Shown here piece by piece: positions 18,423 through 27,792 of a stretch of 64,000 nucleotides of DNA. A program made the position numbers and the translations under genes. This DNA is from Sphingobacterium alkalisoli. Lineage in GTDB: Bacteria; Bacteroidota; Bacteroidia; Sphingobacteriales; Sphingobacteriaceae. The DNA lies in contig NZ_SUKA01000002.1 of assembly GCF_005049105.1 (NCBI RefSeq), forward strand, positions 248,001-312,000, given 5' to 3'. Within the stretch, counting starts at the first letter, position 1. Each line of letters starts with the position of its first letter. The notes under the pieces were generated by a model. It searched no databases, was not told the DNA's origin, and worked only from the letters and a program-made list of their open reading frames with translations.

Positions 18423-20792
18423 ATGAAAAAAACGAATCTACTTTTACTACTGACAGTTTTCCACATATTGGTATCATCTTGTGCAGGAAACCGAGAAACG
18501 GTAGAAAAATTGTCAGACCACGTGAATCCCAACATCGGATCGGTACACAGTCGCTGGTTCTTCTACACACCAGCTGCTATGCCCTTTGGAATGGCTAAAC
18601 TGGGGCCGTCAACGAATGGATCCTATGGAAATGCCAATGGATGGGAAGCTGTTGGATACGAAGATAATCACAGTTCTATAGAAGGATTTGCTTGTTTTCA
18701 TGAATTCCAGATCGGAGGAGTAATGTTGATGCCAATTGTAGGGGAGTTAAAAACGATCCCAGGAACGCTAGAAAACCCTGATGAAGGATATCGCTCCCTT
18801 TACACAAAGGAAAATGAGTATGCTACTGCTGGATTTTATAGCGTCTTGCTAGATAAATATAATACCAAAGTAGAGCTTACTGCGACAGATCGCGTAGGTT
18901 ACCAACGATACACATTTCCGCAATCGGATGAGTCCTACGTCTTATTCGATATCGGAAACCAATTGGGAGAAAGTGGCGCTGTAGAAGATGCATATATCAA
19001 GATGGTCGACGATACCACTGTCGAAGGATATGTGATCACAAAACCTGAATACGTCAAAAAATATCAGCCTGAAGCCACTGTTCATATGTATTTCTATGCG
19101 AAGCTAAGTAAACCGACACGTGAAGTTAAAACGTTTTTACGAGGAGGTGTTATGCGGTCACAAAATGAAATAAAAGGAGCGGGTGCCTGCCTAGCGGTAA
19201 AATATAACACAGTAGCTGACGAACAAATTACGATGAAGATCGGACAGTCTTACACTTCAATTGAAAATGCTAAATTAAACTACGAGGCAGAGGCAACCAA
19301 GCAAGATTTCGATACGGCCAAAGAAAACGCGTCACTCCGATGGAATGACATGCTCGGACGGATAAAAGTAGAAGGTGGTCGGCAGGAAGATAAGGTGAAG
19401 TTTTATACTGGTCTTTATCACGCCCTATTGGGACGGGGATTAGCAAATGATGTCAATGGTGCATATCCCAAAAATGACGGAACCATAGGTCATCTTAAAT
19501 TGGATCAGAATCAACAGCCTGCCTATAATTATTATAATACCGATGCGATTTGGGGCGGATACTGGAACCTTACGCAGTTATGGGCATTAGCCTATCCTGA
19601 ATATTATTCAGATTGGGTAAAGAGCCAGCTATTGGTTTATAAAGAGACGGGCTGGCTAGGAGATGGAATCGCAAACAGTAAGTACGTTTCAGGCGTAGGT
19701 ACCAATTTCACTAGCTTGGCTATAGCGGCTGCATATAATTGTGGGATCCGTGATTTCGATTACCAGCTTGGTTATGAAGCAGCGCTAAAGAATGAGATCG
19801 ATGGTCAAAATCGTCCTTCCGGTGCGGGTAAACTGGATGTGGGTGCTTTCGTCAACCGGGGTTATTGCCCATATATCCCAAGTGACGACTATTTTATTAC
19901 CAAACAGGATGAAGGATCGGTATTTGGCGCCTCCCATACCATGGAATATTCGTTTAGCAGCTATGCTGTGGCTCAATTTGCAAAGCATTTGAATAAGGAG
20001 GCCGATTATCAACGTTTGTCTAAGATGGCGTCAAATTGGGAAAATCTATTTGATTCCGAGACCGAACTGATCCGTCCGCGAACACTCGATGGAAGTTTCT
20101 TAACCAATTTTGATCCTATGGCAGCTTGGGCAGGTTTTCAGGAAGGCAATGCCATTCAATATACGTTTTATGTACCGCACGAACCGAATAAGCTGATTGA
20201 AAAAGTGGGGCAAGGTGTGTTTAACGATCGCCTGGATAGCATTTTTATTCATTCGCAAAAAAACACCTTTGGTGGTGGTAAAACAGTGGATGCATTTGCG
20301 GGCGTACATGCGTTATATAATCACGGCAACCAGCCAAATTTACACGTCTCCTGGTTGTTCAATTTCTCAGGTAAGCCTCATTTGACACAAAAGTGGGTAC
20401 GCACAATATGTAATGAATTTTACGGCGTTGACGGACTTCATGGTTACGGCTACGGCCAAGATGAAGATCAGGGGCAATTAGGGGCGTGGTACGTAATGGC
20501 CGGTATGGGTTTGTTTGACGTAAAAGGCCTAACACAGATCGATCCCGAATTCCAGATCGGCAGTCCTATATTTGACCGTATAGAGGTGAAGTTGAACAGG
20601 AAATATCATAAAGGCGACAAGTTTGTTATTGAAGTACAAAATAACAGTCCGGAAAATATGTATCTCCAATCCCTCAACAAAAATGGGAAAGCACAGCAGT
20701 CTGTATCTATACCATTTGAGGATGTCGCAAACGGGGGAGTTTTGAAAATAGAAATGGGAAAAGAGCCTAACCTAGAATTGAAGCAGTTTTGA
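18423..20792 (+). CDS. GH92 alpha-mannosidase, lipoprotein
   Basis: I chose ATG at 18423, which gives a lipoprotein signal with cysteine 20 (VSSCAGNRE); longer in-frame starts lack a signal. The roughly 789-residue protein matches GH92: N-terminal HVNPNIGSVHSRWFF, the acid-containing motif EGNAIQYTFYVPHEPN, the segment GGGKTVDAFAGVHALYNHGNQ and the C-terminal DEDQGQLGAWYVMAGMGLF with the calcium and base residues. GH92 enzymes are calcium-dependent exo-alpha-mannosidases that trim side chains. The WNLTQLWALAYPEYY region and DEDQGQ (the commoner form is DDCGQ) differ from well-studied members, so linkage specificity cannot be stated. It is the last gene of the mannan locus. Confidence 0.93.
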   Translation: MKKTNLLLLLTVFHILVSSCAGNRETVEKLSDHVNPNIGSVHSRWFFYTPAAMPFGMAKLGPSTNGSYGNANGWEAVGYEDNHSSIEGFACFHEFQIGGVMLMPIVGELKTIPGTLENPDEGYRSLYTKENEYATAGFYSVLLDKYNTKVELTATDRVGYQRYTFPQSDESYVLFDIGNQLGESGAVEDAYIKMVDDTTVEGYVITKPEYVKKYQPEATVHMYFYAKLSKPTREVKTFLRGGVMRSQNEIKGAGACLAVKYNTVADEQITMKIGQSYTSIENAKLNYEAEATKQDFDTAKENASLRWNDMLGRIKVEGGRQEDKVKFYTGLYHALLGRGLANDVNGAYPKNDGTIGHLKLDQNQQPAYNYYNTDAIWGGYWNLTQLWALAYPEYYSDWVKSQLLVYKETGWLGDGIANSKYVSGVGTNFTSLAIAAAYNCGIRDFDYQLGYEAALKNEIDGQNRPSGAGKLDVGAFVNRGYCPYIPSDDYFITKQDEGSVFGASHTMEYSFSSYAVAQFAKHLNKEADYQRLSKMASNWENLFDSETELIRPRTLDGSFLTNFDPMAAWAGFQEGNAIQYTFYVPHEPNKLIEKVGQGVFNDRLDSIFIHSQKNTFGGGKTVDAFAGVHALYNHGNQPNLHVSWLFNFSGKPHLTQKWVRTICNEFYGVDGLHGYGYGQDEDQGQLGAWYVMAGMGLFDVKGLTQIDPEFQIGSPIFDRIEVKLNRKYHKGDKFVIEVQNNSPENMYLQSLNKNGKAQQSVSIPFEDVANGGVLKIEMGKEPNLELKQF

Positions 20793-20831
20793 TCTGCTCT
20801 ATTACTCTTGGATAGGTAAGGTTTACCATTC

Positions 20832-20878
20832 TTAAGGCAAGAGAGGACGTAAAGGGTATACGCGACCTCTTGCCTTAA
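20832..20878 (+). terminator. Terminator of the mannan locus
   Basis: TTAAGGCAAGAG (20832-20843) pairs perfectly with CTCTTGCCTTAA (20867-20878) around a 23-base loop, 39 bases after the GH92 stop. There is no long T-run. The following 258 bases up to 21136 hold no gene I can see. Confidence 0.6.
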
Positions 20879-21136
20879 ATTATCACGTTAATCGGTAGAT
20901 CCTACTTTTCATTTGTTCATCTTATTCCACCCAATTATAATTGCATCTAAATGCAAATTACGAGGTTTAATTTTTTCTATTTGGTATTCGTGAATGCAAA
21001 GCATTTTATCTAAGTTTGACTCTTTGGATCCATCGCCGCTCTAAAATCTATTTATGTTCCAACGTTAAGAAGATCATAAAAGCCCGATTTTCTGGGAGTT
21101 TTTGGAATTGAGAAGAGAAGATACCTATTACGTTAT

Positions 21137-22072
21137 ATGTTTTTAATACTGTTTTATATTATTCTGGGATTGATAATGGGTCTGGTTTTAATGCTGACAC
21201 TATTCAGGAGATATAAGATGTCAAGAGTATTGGAAAAAATAGACATGGATATCATTTTGCAAGGAGAATTCACCCTTTTGACGTACAATGTCGCCGGACT
21301 ACCTGAACGAATATCCAGTGCTATTACGCCAAGACGTGAAAGCATGATTAGAATTGGACAATTGATTTCTGATTTTGATATTGTACATGTTCAAGAAGAT
21401 TTTAACTATAGCAAGTTTCTATATGAAAAAAGCACACATTTATATAGAACGATACATAAAGGGAAGATACCTTTCGGAGATGGTCTGAATACACTATCCA
21501 ATTACCCCATACTTGAATATAGACGTATTCCATGGCGGCATTGTATAGGTACAGATTGTCTTACAACTAAGGGGTTTACATATACCAAGATAAAACTAGC
21601 TAAAAATATTTACGTAGATATGTATAATGTACATGCAAATTCTCATTACGCTCCCCGAGCATCTTATGCACGTCAGAAAAATATAAATCAACTCATGCAG
21701 TACATTTATGATCATTCAGCAGATCAAGCGCTGTTCGTATTTGGCGATTTCAATGCACATTATGCTTTTAAGCTAGATAATTTACCTTTGTTTGTGGAAA
21801 AAACTAGTCTTAATGATGGTTGGATAGATTTAGTGCAGCGTGGACATTATCCAGACGTCGATGATAATTTTATGCCTTTGCCCATGTTAGAATTGACCAA
21901 TGCCAATGAAAGCATAGACAAGATTTATTATCGCAGCAGTAAACGACTTATATTTACGGCGCAAGAATATAATATTGAAGATAAAAAGTTTATTGATGCG
22001 TCTGGTAAACCATTATCAGATCACTTAGCTGTTTCTATGCGTTTTAAATGGGAATGGAAAGAAGAAATCTAA
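21137..22072 (+). CDS. Membrane-anchored endonuclease/exonuclease/phosphatase-family protein
   Basis: The 311-residue protein starts with one strong hydrophobic helix (residues 1-22), likely a signal anchor. The EEP fold follows: FTLLTYNVAGLPERIS with the metal-site Asn, IVHVQEDF with the metal-binding Glu, NVHAN, FGDFNAHY with the Asp-x-Asn pair, and the C-terminal DHLAVSM with Asp-His. This family includes sphingomyelinase- and inositol-phosphatase-like enzymes as well as nucleases. An extracytoplasmic phosphodiesterase is likely from the anchor. It stands alone and is convergent with the next gene. Confidence 0.8.
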   Translation: MFLILFYIILGLIMGLVLMLTLFRRYKMSRVLEKIDMDIILQGEFTLLTYNVAGLPERISSAITPRRESMIRIGQLISDFDIVHVQEDFNYSKFLYEKSTHLYRTIHKGKIPFGDGLNTLSNYPILEYRRIPWRHCIGTDCLTTKGFTYTKIKLAKNIYVDMYNVHANSHYAPRASYARQKNINQLMQYIYDHSADQALFVFGDFNAHYAFKLDNLPLFVEKTSLNDGWIDLVQRGHYPDVDDNFMPLPMLELTNANESIDKIYYRSSKRLIFTAQEYNIEDKKFIDASGKPLSDHLAVSMRFKWEWKEEI

Positions 22073-22081
22073 TTGTTCACT

Positions 22082-23329
22082 TTATCGGTTGTGAGGGTAT
22101 TCTTGTATCCAATTAAAGCCTCGTTTCTTTAACTCGAATTTTTTTGGATCACGCTTAACAAATTTGATTTCTTCAGTTTTGTCATCCAATTCTCTTCTTA
22201 GGTTGATGTCGCCATTCTCCAATACTGTATAATCAAAAACATATCTATTTAAAGTAATAGATCTATTTGAGGTGTCCAATAGAACCTGTTCCCTTTTAGG
22301 TTGGTAGTATTGGTCTCTAATAGTCGCATATTCCCCATATTCAAAAATGATGGTATGCCAATCTTTTGGAATAGTAGTTTGTGCCCCTTCACTGTGATTA
22401 ATTTGATAAATTCCATACAGTGGCGATTTTTTAAAAAACAGGCTTATCTGTTTCTGTATGGTTAATAGAGATGAGAACTGTTGAAAAGCAAAGATGCCTA
22501 AGAACGCAATCTTGAAGAATACTATACTTTTGCGTTTCCACGCCGCGTTAAAAGCGGGTCTTTTAATCACAGGTAGTTTCGCATACTTTTCTTCAAAAAA
22601 CAACCCGTAAAGCATTTTTAAATAAGGTAGTAACAAGAATAGCGAGAAAAGAAATAACGCTGTAGAAAGCATTTTTACCGGAACATCAAAAAAATAATTG
22701 ACGGTCATAATATTAACAGAAGTAGCTAGCGTTATCAGCGCACCAATTACCACGGTCCGTCTAAAAAGAAGTAAACCCGCTAATATTTCAACGATACCCA
22801 TAAAAATATTGTATTCTTTTGAGAAACCCAAGAAAGTCCATGCCAGACCCATTGGTGAAAATTCGCCTAAAGGTTGCATGAGTCGTGTCAGGCCGGGCGG
22901 GGGCATTTGTGCATGCACAAGCTTTATTGCACCATAGTTAATCAGCATTAATGCGATGTAGTACCTAACTATCACAGTTAACCAATAATAGCACCTGCTG
23001 TAATTTTCTCTTTTGGTGTCGATCAGTGTCCAGATGACTGCCCCGCCCAACGCGGCAAGAAAGAAAATGAGCACAGATATCCAGTCATATGATGTGTCGC
23101 CGCTTCCATTAGAGAAAATGCGATAGTCATATTGGTAATGTAAGATATGTTCCGCAAACCAGGGTGTAAACTTTTGCATGCAGTAAACGAACGGCTTGTT
23201 AATATATTGGAACAGAGGAAAAGCGCCATTATTTTTTATGAAGATAAATATCAATATAAAAATAAAGGAAAATCGAAAGCCAAATTTGGTGGTCGATGTC
23301 CAATGTGGTGCAGTGACAGGCGTATCCAT
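22082..23329 (-). CDS. DoxX-like polytopic membrane protein
   Basis: The 415-residue protein has about eight hydrophobic segments. The DoxX-like core is ALMLINYGAIKLVHAQMP, then MGIVEILAGLLLFRRTVVIG and a GA-rich TM. The C-terminal 100 residues are soluble and basic. DoxX relatives are thought to take part in membrane redox chemistry, but no function can be given here. I chose ATG at 23329 (MDTPVTAP); an upstream ATG at 23347 in the same frame is possible. It ends nine bases from the convergent EEP gene. Confidence 0.6.
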   Translation of the reverse strand: MDTPVTAPHWTSTTKFGFRFSFIFILIFIFIKNNGAFPLFQYINKPFVYCMQKFTPWFAEHILHYQYDYRIFSNGSGDTSYDWISVLIFFLAALGGAVIWTLIDTKRENYSRCYYWLTVIVRYYIALMLINYGAIKLVHAQMPPPGLTRLMQPLGEFSPMGLAWTFLGFSKEYNIFMGIVEILAGLLLFRRTVVIGALITLATSVNIMTVNYFFDVPVKMLSTALFLFSLFLLLPYLKMLYGLFFEEKYAKLPVIKRPAFNAAWKRKSIVFFKIAFLGIFAFQQFSSLLTIQKQISLFFKKSPLYGIYQINHSEGAQTTIPKDWHTIIFEYGEYATIRDQYYQPKREQVLLDTSNRSITLNRYVFDYTVLENGDINLRRELDDKTEEIKFVKRDPKKFELKKRGFNWIQEYPHNR

Positions 23330-23431
23330 ATTCAAAATTTTGATCATTTTACGGTAATGAATCTAATGAAAATTTTTGTGAATACCGATGTCCGTAAAAA
23401 TAATTATCTTGGGTATGTTTACAGTATATAT

Positions 23432-24124
23432 ATGAGGTGGAAGAAAATGATCTGGATATTTTTATATACCATATTGGGTGTCATAAGTTTTGCAATGTTG
23501 TATTTGGCTTCAGACTGGTTGTTGTCAAGAATACCTGCTTATCACCAAAATCCTTATGTTGAGGAACAACCATTGACGCTCTATTTACTGACCAATGGTG
23601 TACATACCGATCTGGTCTTTCCGGTCAAATCGGAACAAATGGATTGGCATTCAATCTTTCCATATCAATATACGCTAGCACAAGATAGTACCAAAAGCTG
23701 GATTGCCATTGGTTGGGGAGATAAGGGTTTTTACCTTAATACACCCGAATGGAAGGATCTAACGTTGAAAACAGCCTTGATCGCAGGATTGGGAATAGGT
23801 CAATCCGCATTGCATACTACCTATTATCCGAACTTGGTAGAGAATGATCAGTGTATAAAATTTCATGTATCGGAAGAGCAATATCAGCTCTTAGTTGAAT
23901 TTGTGTTGTCAACAATAGAATACGCTGATCACGATCGTCCTATTTATATCCAAACGGAAGCCCAATATGGAAATGATGACGCTTTTTATGAAGCGTTGGG
24001 GGCATATCATTTGTTTTATTCTTGTAATACGTGGACCAATGCGGCATTGAAGTCTGCCAGGTTACCTTCTGCTGTGTGGACCGTGTTTGATAAGGGGATA
24101 TTAAGACATTATCAGCATAAATAA
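23432..24124 (+). CDS. TIGR02117/DUF2459-family membrane-anchored protein
   Basis: From ATG 23432 the product has 230 residues with one N-terminal transmembrane helix (about 5-24). The soluble part has the family motifs LLTNGVHTDLVFPV, AIGWGDKGFYLNTPEW and LFYSCNTWTNAALKSA with a conserved cysteine. The family is of unknown function and has a papain-like (NlpC/C92-type) arrangement of Cys and His, so a cell-envelope hydrolase or amidase is possible. A short mutated copy of bases 23781-23859 is found at 25365-25442. Confidence 0.75.
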   Translation: MRWKKMIWIFLYTILGVISFAMLYLASDWLLSRIPAYHQNPYVEEQPLTLYLLTNGVHTDLVFPVKSEQMDWHSIFPYQYTLAQDSTKSWIAIGWGDKGFYLNTPEWKDLTLKTALIAGLGIGQSALHTTYYPNLVENDQCIKFHVSEEQYQLLVEFVLSTIEYADHDRPIYIQTEAQYGNDDAFYEALGAYHLFYSCNTWTNAALKSARLPSAVWTVFDKGILRHYQHK

Positions 24125-24174
24125 TCACTCTTTGCAACGTAACTATTGTTTAACCTTTTTACATAGGCTAAAAT

Positions 24175-25197
24175 TTATCGCCAGCCTAGTTCGGGAGCCA
24201 CATATTTCAGTATCGATGAAAGCACATGTAGGTTATAATCCACACCCAATGTGTTGGGAATGGTCAACAGCAAAGTGTCTGCTTCTTGAATGGCTTCATC
24301 CTCCGCTAATTCCTTGATGAGCTGATCGGGTGCCGCTGCATAGCTTCTACCGAAAATAGCACGTTTGTCGGGTTCTATCATCCCGATTTTATCCACTCGG
24401 TTAGCTTCCTGACCAAAGTAGTACCTGTCCTGATCGTTGACCAATGCAAAGATCGAACGGCTTACCGATACCCGTGGGTCGCGTTGATGGCCGGCCTTTT
24501 TCCACGCCTCCTTATAGAGGCGGATCTGTTCGGCCTGCTGTATATGAAATGGTTTACCACTTTCATCAAATTTTAAGGTAGAACTCTGCAGATTCATACC
24601 GTGTTCTGCAGCCCATACAGCGGTTGCATTAGAACCAGCTCCCCACCAGATGCGGTCACGCAGACCTGCAGGATGCGGTTCCAATCGTAGCAATCCCGGC
24701 GGATTTGGAAACATAGGATTGGGATTGGGTTGCGCAAAACCGATACCTGCCAGCTTTTCAAAAAACTCCAAACCCTTCCGCCGTCCCATATCGGCATCCG
24801 TCTCACCTTCGGTTGGTTCATATCCAAAGTAACGCCACCCGTCGATTACCTGCTCTGGCGAACCTCTGCTGATGCCCAGCTGTAGTCGGCCTCCTGCGAT
24901 GAGGTCGGCTGCACCAGCATCTTCGATCATATACAAAGGATTTTCGTAGCGCATATCTATCACACCAGTTCCGATCTCAATCCGGCTGGTCTTGGCTCCA
25001 ATGGCGGCCAGTAGTGGGAAAGGTGACGCAAGTTGATTGGCAAAATGATGCACCCGGAAGTATGCACCATCGATTCCGATTTCTTCTGCTGCGACAGCTA
25101 AATCAATAGATTGAAGTAAGGTATCGCTTGCCGTCTGTGTGCTATATGCCGAATGATTGGCCCAATGTCCAAATGATAAAAAACCTATTTTCTTCAT
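24175..25197 (-). CDS. LLM-class flavin-dependent oxidoreductase
   Basis: The 340-residue protein is a bacterial luciferase-like monooxygenase-fold protein. It has the N-terminal strand GFLSFGHWA, AEEIGIDGAYFRVHHFA, SRIEIGTGVIDMRYENP, the ISRGSPEQVIDGWRYFG segment and WWGAGSNATAVWAAEHG in the flavin-phosphate region. Such enzymes use reduced FMN or F420 to oxidise small organic molecules; the substrate is unknown. A second LLM gene lies upstream on the same strand, with 245 bases between containing a gene relic, so they may form one transcript. The two proteins are not close copies of one another. Confidence 0.88.
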   Translation of the reverse strand: MKKIGFLSFGHWANHSAYSTQTASDTLLQSIDLAVAAEEIGIDGAYFRVHHFANQLASPFPLLAAIGAKTSRIEIGTGVIDMRYENPLYMIEDAGAADLIAGGRLQLGISRGSPEQVIDGWRYFGYEPTEGETDADMGRRKGLEFFEKLAGIGFAQPNPNPMFPNPPGLLRLEPHPAGLRDRIWWGAGSNATAVWAAEHGMNLQSSTLKFDESGKPFHIQQAEQIRLYKEAWKKAGHQRDPRVSVSRSIFALVNDQDRYYFGQEANRVDKIGMIEPDKRAIFGRSYAAAPDQLIKELAEDEAIQEADTLLLTIPNTLGVDYNLHVLSSILKYVAPELGWR

Positions 25198-25364
25198 TAT
25201 ATTAAAAAATGAATATACCTGTTATCAAATTTAGTAAATATTATGCGCTCAAATCTATCTTCAATTGTCTTTAAAAGGTCAATAAAATACATGTATAATT
25301 ACTGGTCGATCATCAATTCTTTTCAAGTTATATACCAATATCCTTAAAAATAGTTACCTTATTT

Positions 25365-25442
25365 TCGCAGGATTGGGGATAGGTCAATCCGCATTGCATA
25401 CTACCTATTCTCCGAACTTGGTAGAAAAGGATCAGATATAAA
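25365..25442 (+). pseudogene. Partial duplicate of the TIGR02117 gene
   Basis: These 78 bases match 23781-23859 inside the intact TIGR02117 gene with only a few substitutions and one two-base deletion (for example GGTCAATCCGCATTGCATAC is identical). No start codon or flanking gene sequence accompanies them. They sit between the two LLM genes, so the fragment probably marks a past duplication, or a recombination joint formed when this block was assembled. Confidence 0.8.
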
Positions 25443-26468
25443 CTACCCAAGATTTTTATTGACGAGAGGAATGACCTTCGAGCCAATTATTTCTATAGAA
25501 CGTAATAGCTGTTCATGATTAAGTCCTGCATTGTCCATCTGAAAGGTAAAGCGGTCAACACCACCTAATGCTTCGCTATGCTTTAATAATTTTGCTGCCA
25601 CCTGTTCGGGGCCGCCCACCACTAGTACGCCATTAGAGGCTATTAATGCGTTAAATCCGGTCCTTGTTACCGGAGGCCACCCGCGCTCTCTGCCCAATTT
25701 GGTCCAGAGTTCAGCATAACCCGGATAATAATCGGCAATAGCTTCCTCATTGCTCATGGCTACGTAACCCGGTGAATGTAAGCCTACCTTTAACTGTTCT
25801 GGAGCAAAGCCAGCCCGATGTCCTGCCTGTCTGTATAGATCGATCAGTGGACGAAAGCGCGCTGTTTCTCCGCCAATAACCGCAACCATTAGCGGCAGCC
25901 CTAGGGTGCCGGCCCTGACAAATGATTCAGGAGTTCCGCCTACACCAAGCCAAACAGGAAGCTTCTCCTGACTTGATCTAGGATAGACCGGCTGATTTTC
26001 CAATGCTGGCCTAAATTTTCCAGACCAGGTAACGAATTCCTGTTCGCGGACCTTTAACAAAAGCTCCAATTTTTCTTTGAACAGCGCATCATAATCCTTC
26101 AGATCAAATCCAAACAGCGGATAAGCTTCAATTGCCGACCCTCTACCGACAACAAGTTCCGCCCGGCCTTTGGATATCAGATCCAAGGTAGCAAAGCTCT
26201 GGTAAACCCGTACCGGATCTGACGTACTCAGCACGGTAACGGCACTTGTCAAGCGTATGTTTTTTGTCCTTGCTGCTGCAGCAGCAAGGATAACGGCAGG
26301 CGCAGAGTCCAGAAATTCCTTTTTATGGTGCTCGCCAATACCATAAACAGCAAGTCCTGCCTCGTCAGCTTTAACGATCCTTTCCAATAGCTGCTCCATA
26401 GCATCTACACTATTGAGTGTATTACTTCCGTACATAGCGGATGCAAAACTATCAATTCCTATTTCCAT
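25443..26468 (-). CDS. LLM-class flavin-dependent oxidoreductase
   Basis: The 341-residue protein belongs to the luciferase-like family. Motifs are IVKADEAGLAVYGIGEHH, KNIRLTSAVTVLSTSDPVRVYQ, GRAELVVGRGSAIEAYPLFG and PVWLGVGGTPESFVRAG, the flavin-binding region. It likely catalyses an FMNH2-dependent oxidation. The N-terminal GEHHKKEF motif is characteristic of the YwcH/YhbW-like branch. It lies 91 bases after the pirin gene on the same strand. The substrate is unknown. Confidence 0.88.
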   Translation of the reverse strand: MEIGIDSFASAMYGSNTLNSVDAMEQLLERIVKADEAGLAVYGIGEHHKKEFLDSAPAVILAAAAARTKNIRLTSAVTVLSTSDPVRVYQSFATLDLISKGRAELVVGRGSAIEAYPLFGFDLKDYDALFKEKLELLLKVREQEFVTWSGKFRPALENQPVYPRSSQEKLPVWLGVGGTPESFVRAGTLGLPLMVAVIGGETARFRPLIDLYRQAGHRAGFAPEQLKVGLHSPGYVAMSNEEAIADYYPGYAELWTKLGRERGWPPVTRTGFNALIASNGVLVVGGPEQVAAKLLKHSEALGGVDRFTFQMDNAGLNHEQLLRSIEIIGSKVIPLVNKNLG

Positions 26469-26559
26469 TTTTTTATTCTAATAAGTGCCTTTATCCCTTC
26501 TTTGGGTACTGGCGCATCGTTTACACTTTAATATTTCTTCCGCATGTATACTACATATG

Positions 26560-27474
26560 TCAAGAAAGTGCATTAGGCGGAGGGCCTCCCGCCGGTTTGC
26601 TTTTTCCTTCAGGTAAGGGTACATATTCTTCATTATCCATTGGCGGTAAAACAATACGCCCTTGTTTCCAGTCCTCTTTGGCCTGTTCGATCCGATCTTT
26701 TCTGCTGGATACAAAGTTCCACCAGATGTACCGTTCTCCCAAGTGTTCACCACCGAGCATCATCAATGTTGTTGCTTCTTTGGCAATGATCAATGGATCA
26801 ACCCCTTTCGTGAACACCATCAATTGTCCCGCCTTATAAGTGACTCCATTTACTTCAACGCTGCCCCTAACAATGTAGACACCTCTTTCGCTATGTCCAT
26901 TAGGCAAGCCAAAACGGCTACCTTGCTCCAACATGACATGTACATAGAATAGAGGGGAATGTGTTTTCGTATTACTTTTCAAACCATACGCTTCTCCTGC
27001 AATCAAACGCATCCAAACACCTGTGTCCGTAAAAATGGGCAGTTGGTCAGGCTTATAGTTGTCAAAGGACGGATCACTTTCTTCGTCTTTTTCTGGAAGA
27101 GCTACCCATGTCTGTATCATCTCCAGTTCGCCTCCGGTCAGCATAGCCGGATCTTCGAAACGTTCACTATGGGTAATTCCTTTTCCGGCAGTCATCCAAT
27201 TGACCTCGCCAGGTTTTATCACCTGTTCTATTCCCAAACTATCCCTGTGTGTTACATTCCCACTAAATAAATAACTGACCGTGGAAAGACCGATATGTGG
27301 ATGAGGCAGCACATCAAAGTTACTTGCTGTGGTTGCTGGGACATTTAGAGGGCCACCGTGATCCATAAAAATAAATGGCCCGACCATCCTGCGGAGCTGA
27401 TAGGGGAGAATGCGTTTAACGGCAAAACCTGTGGAAATTTCAGCCCGGCGGGCTTCTATAACGATATCAAGCAT
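26560..27474 (-). CDS. Pirin-family cupin protein
   Basis: The 304-residue product has both pirin cupin halves. The N-terminal metal site appears as PHPHIGLSTVSYLFSG with further His and Glu in GEVNWMTAGKGITHSERF. The second half has SERGVYIVRGSVEVNGV. Pirins bind iron; some are quercetin dioxygenases and others are redox-dependent transcription cofactors. The proximity to LLM oxidoreductases, an iron-sulfur protein and a GNAT gene on the same strand suggests a redox-stress operon. Length is normal. Confidence 0.92.
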   Translation of the reverse strand: MLDIVIEARRAEISTGFAVKRILPYQLRRMVGPFIFMDHGGPLNVPATTASNFDVLPHPHIGLSTVSYLFSGNVTHRDSLGIEQVIKPGEVNWMTAGKGITHSERFEDPAMLTGGELEMIQTWVALPEKDEESDPSFDNYKPDQLPIFTDTGVWMRLIAGEAYGLKSNTKTHSPLFYVHVMLEQGSRFGLPNGHSERGVYIVRGSVEVNGVTYKAGQLMVFTKGVDPLIIAKEATTLMMLGGEHLGERYIWWNFVSSRKDRIEQAKEDWKQGRIVLPPMDNEEYVPLPEGKSKPAGGPPPNALS

Positions 27475-27489
27475 AATAGACTTTTTTAA

Positions 27490-27792
27490 TTAACTCTTTG
27501 TTTTAAACCATACGTCTGCGTAATCTTCGGGATGGCGTTTGAATTGTGCGAGAACATAAGGGCAAAGCGGTATGATTCTCAAATTGTTTTCTTTTGCATA
27601 ATTGACTAATTGATGAAGCAATAATTTAGCAAAGCCTCTTCCTTCGTGTTCGGGGTTAACTTCGGTATGATAAACCCGAAGTTTTCCATCAGCAACGGAA
27701 ATATCCATTTTTCCTGCTTTTTTATCATCTGAAAACAGTTGGACTTCACCATAGATACTATCGTCTTTAAAAACTACTTTAGTGTTTTCCAT
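27490..27792 (-). CDS. YjdJ-like short GNAT-fold acetyltransferase
   Basis: The 100-residue protein is a minimal GNAT domain: LRVYHTEVNPEHEGRGFAKLL holds the acetyl-CoA pyrophosphate loop (EGRGFA), followed by LLHQLVNYAKENNLRIIPLCPYV. Short proteins of this type are often encoded next to the YjdI mono-cluster protein, as here, where the two reading frames overlap by 14 bases. The acetyl acceptor is unknown. Confidence 0.85.
   Translation of the reverse strand: MENTKVVFKDDSIYGEVQLFSDDKKAGKMDISVADGKLRVYHTEVNPEHEGRGFAKLLLHQLVNYAKENNLRIIPLCPYVLAQFKRHPEDYADVWFKTKS

Noticed and set aside
24175..26468. The two LLM genes as a recent tandem duplication
   Set aside because: The proteins share the fold only; their motifs and lengths between motifs differ too much for a recent copy.
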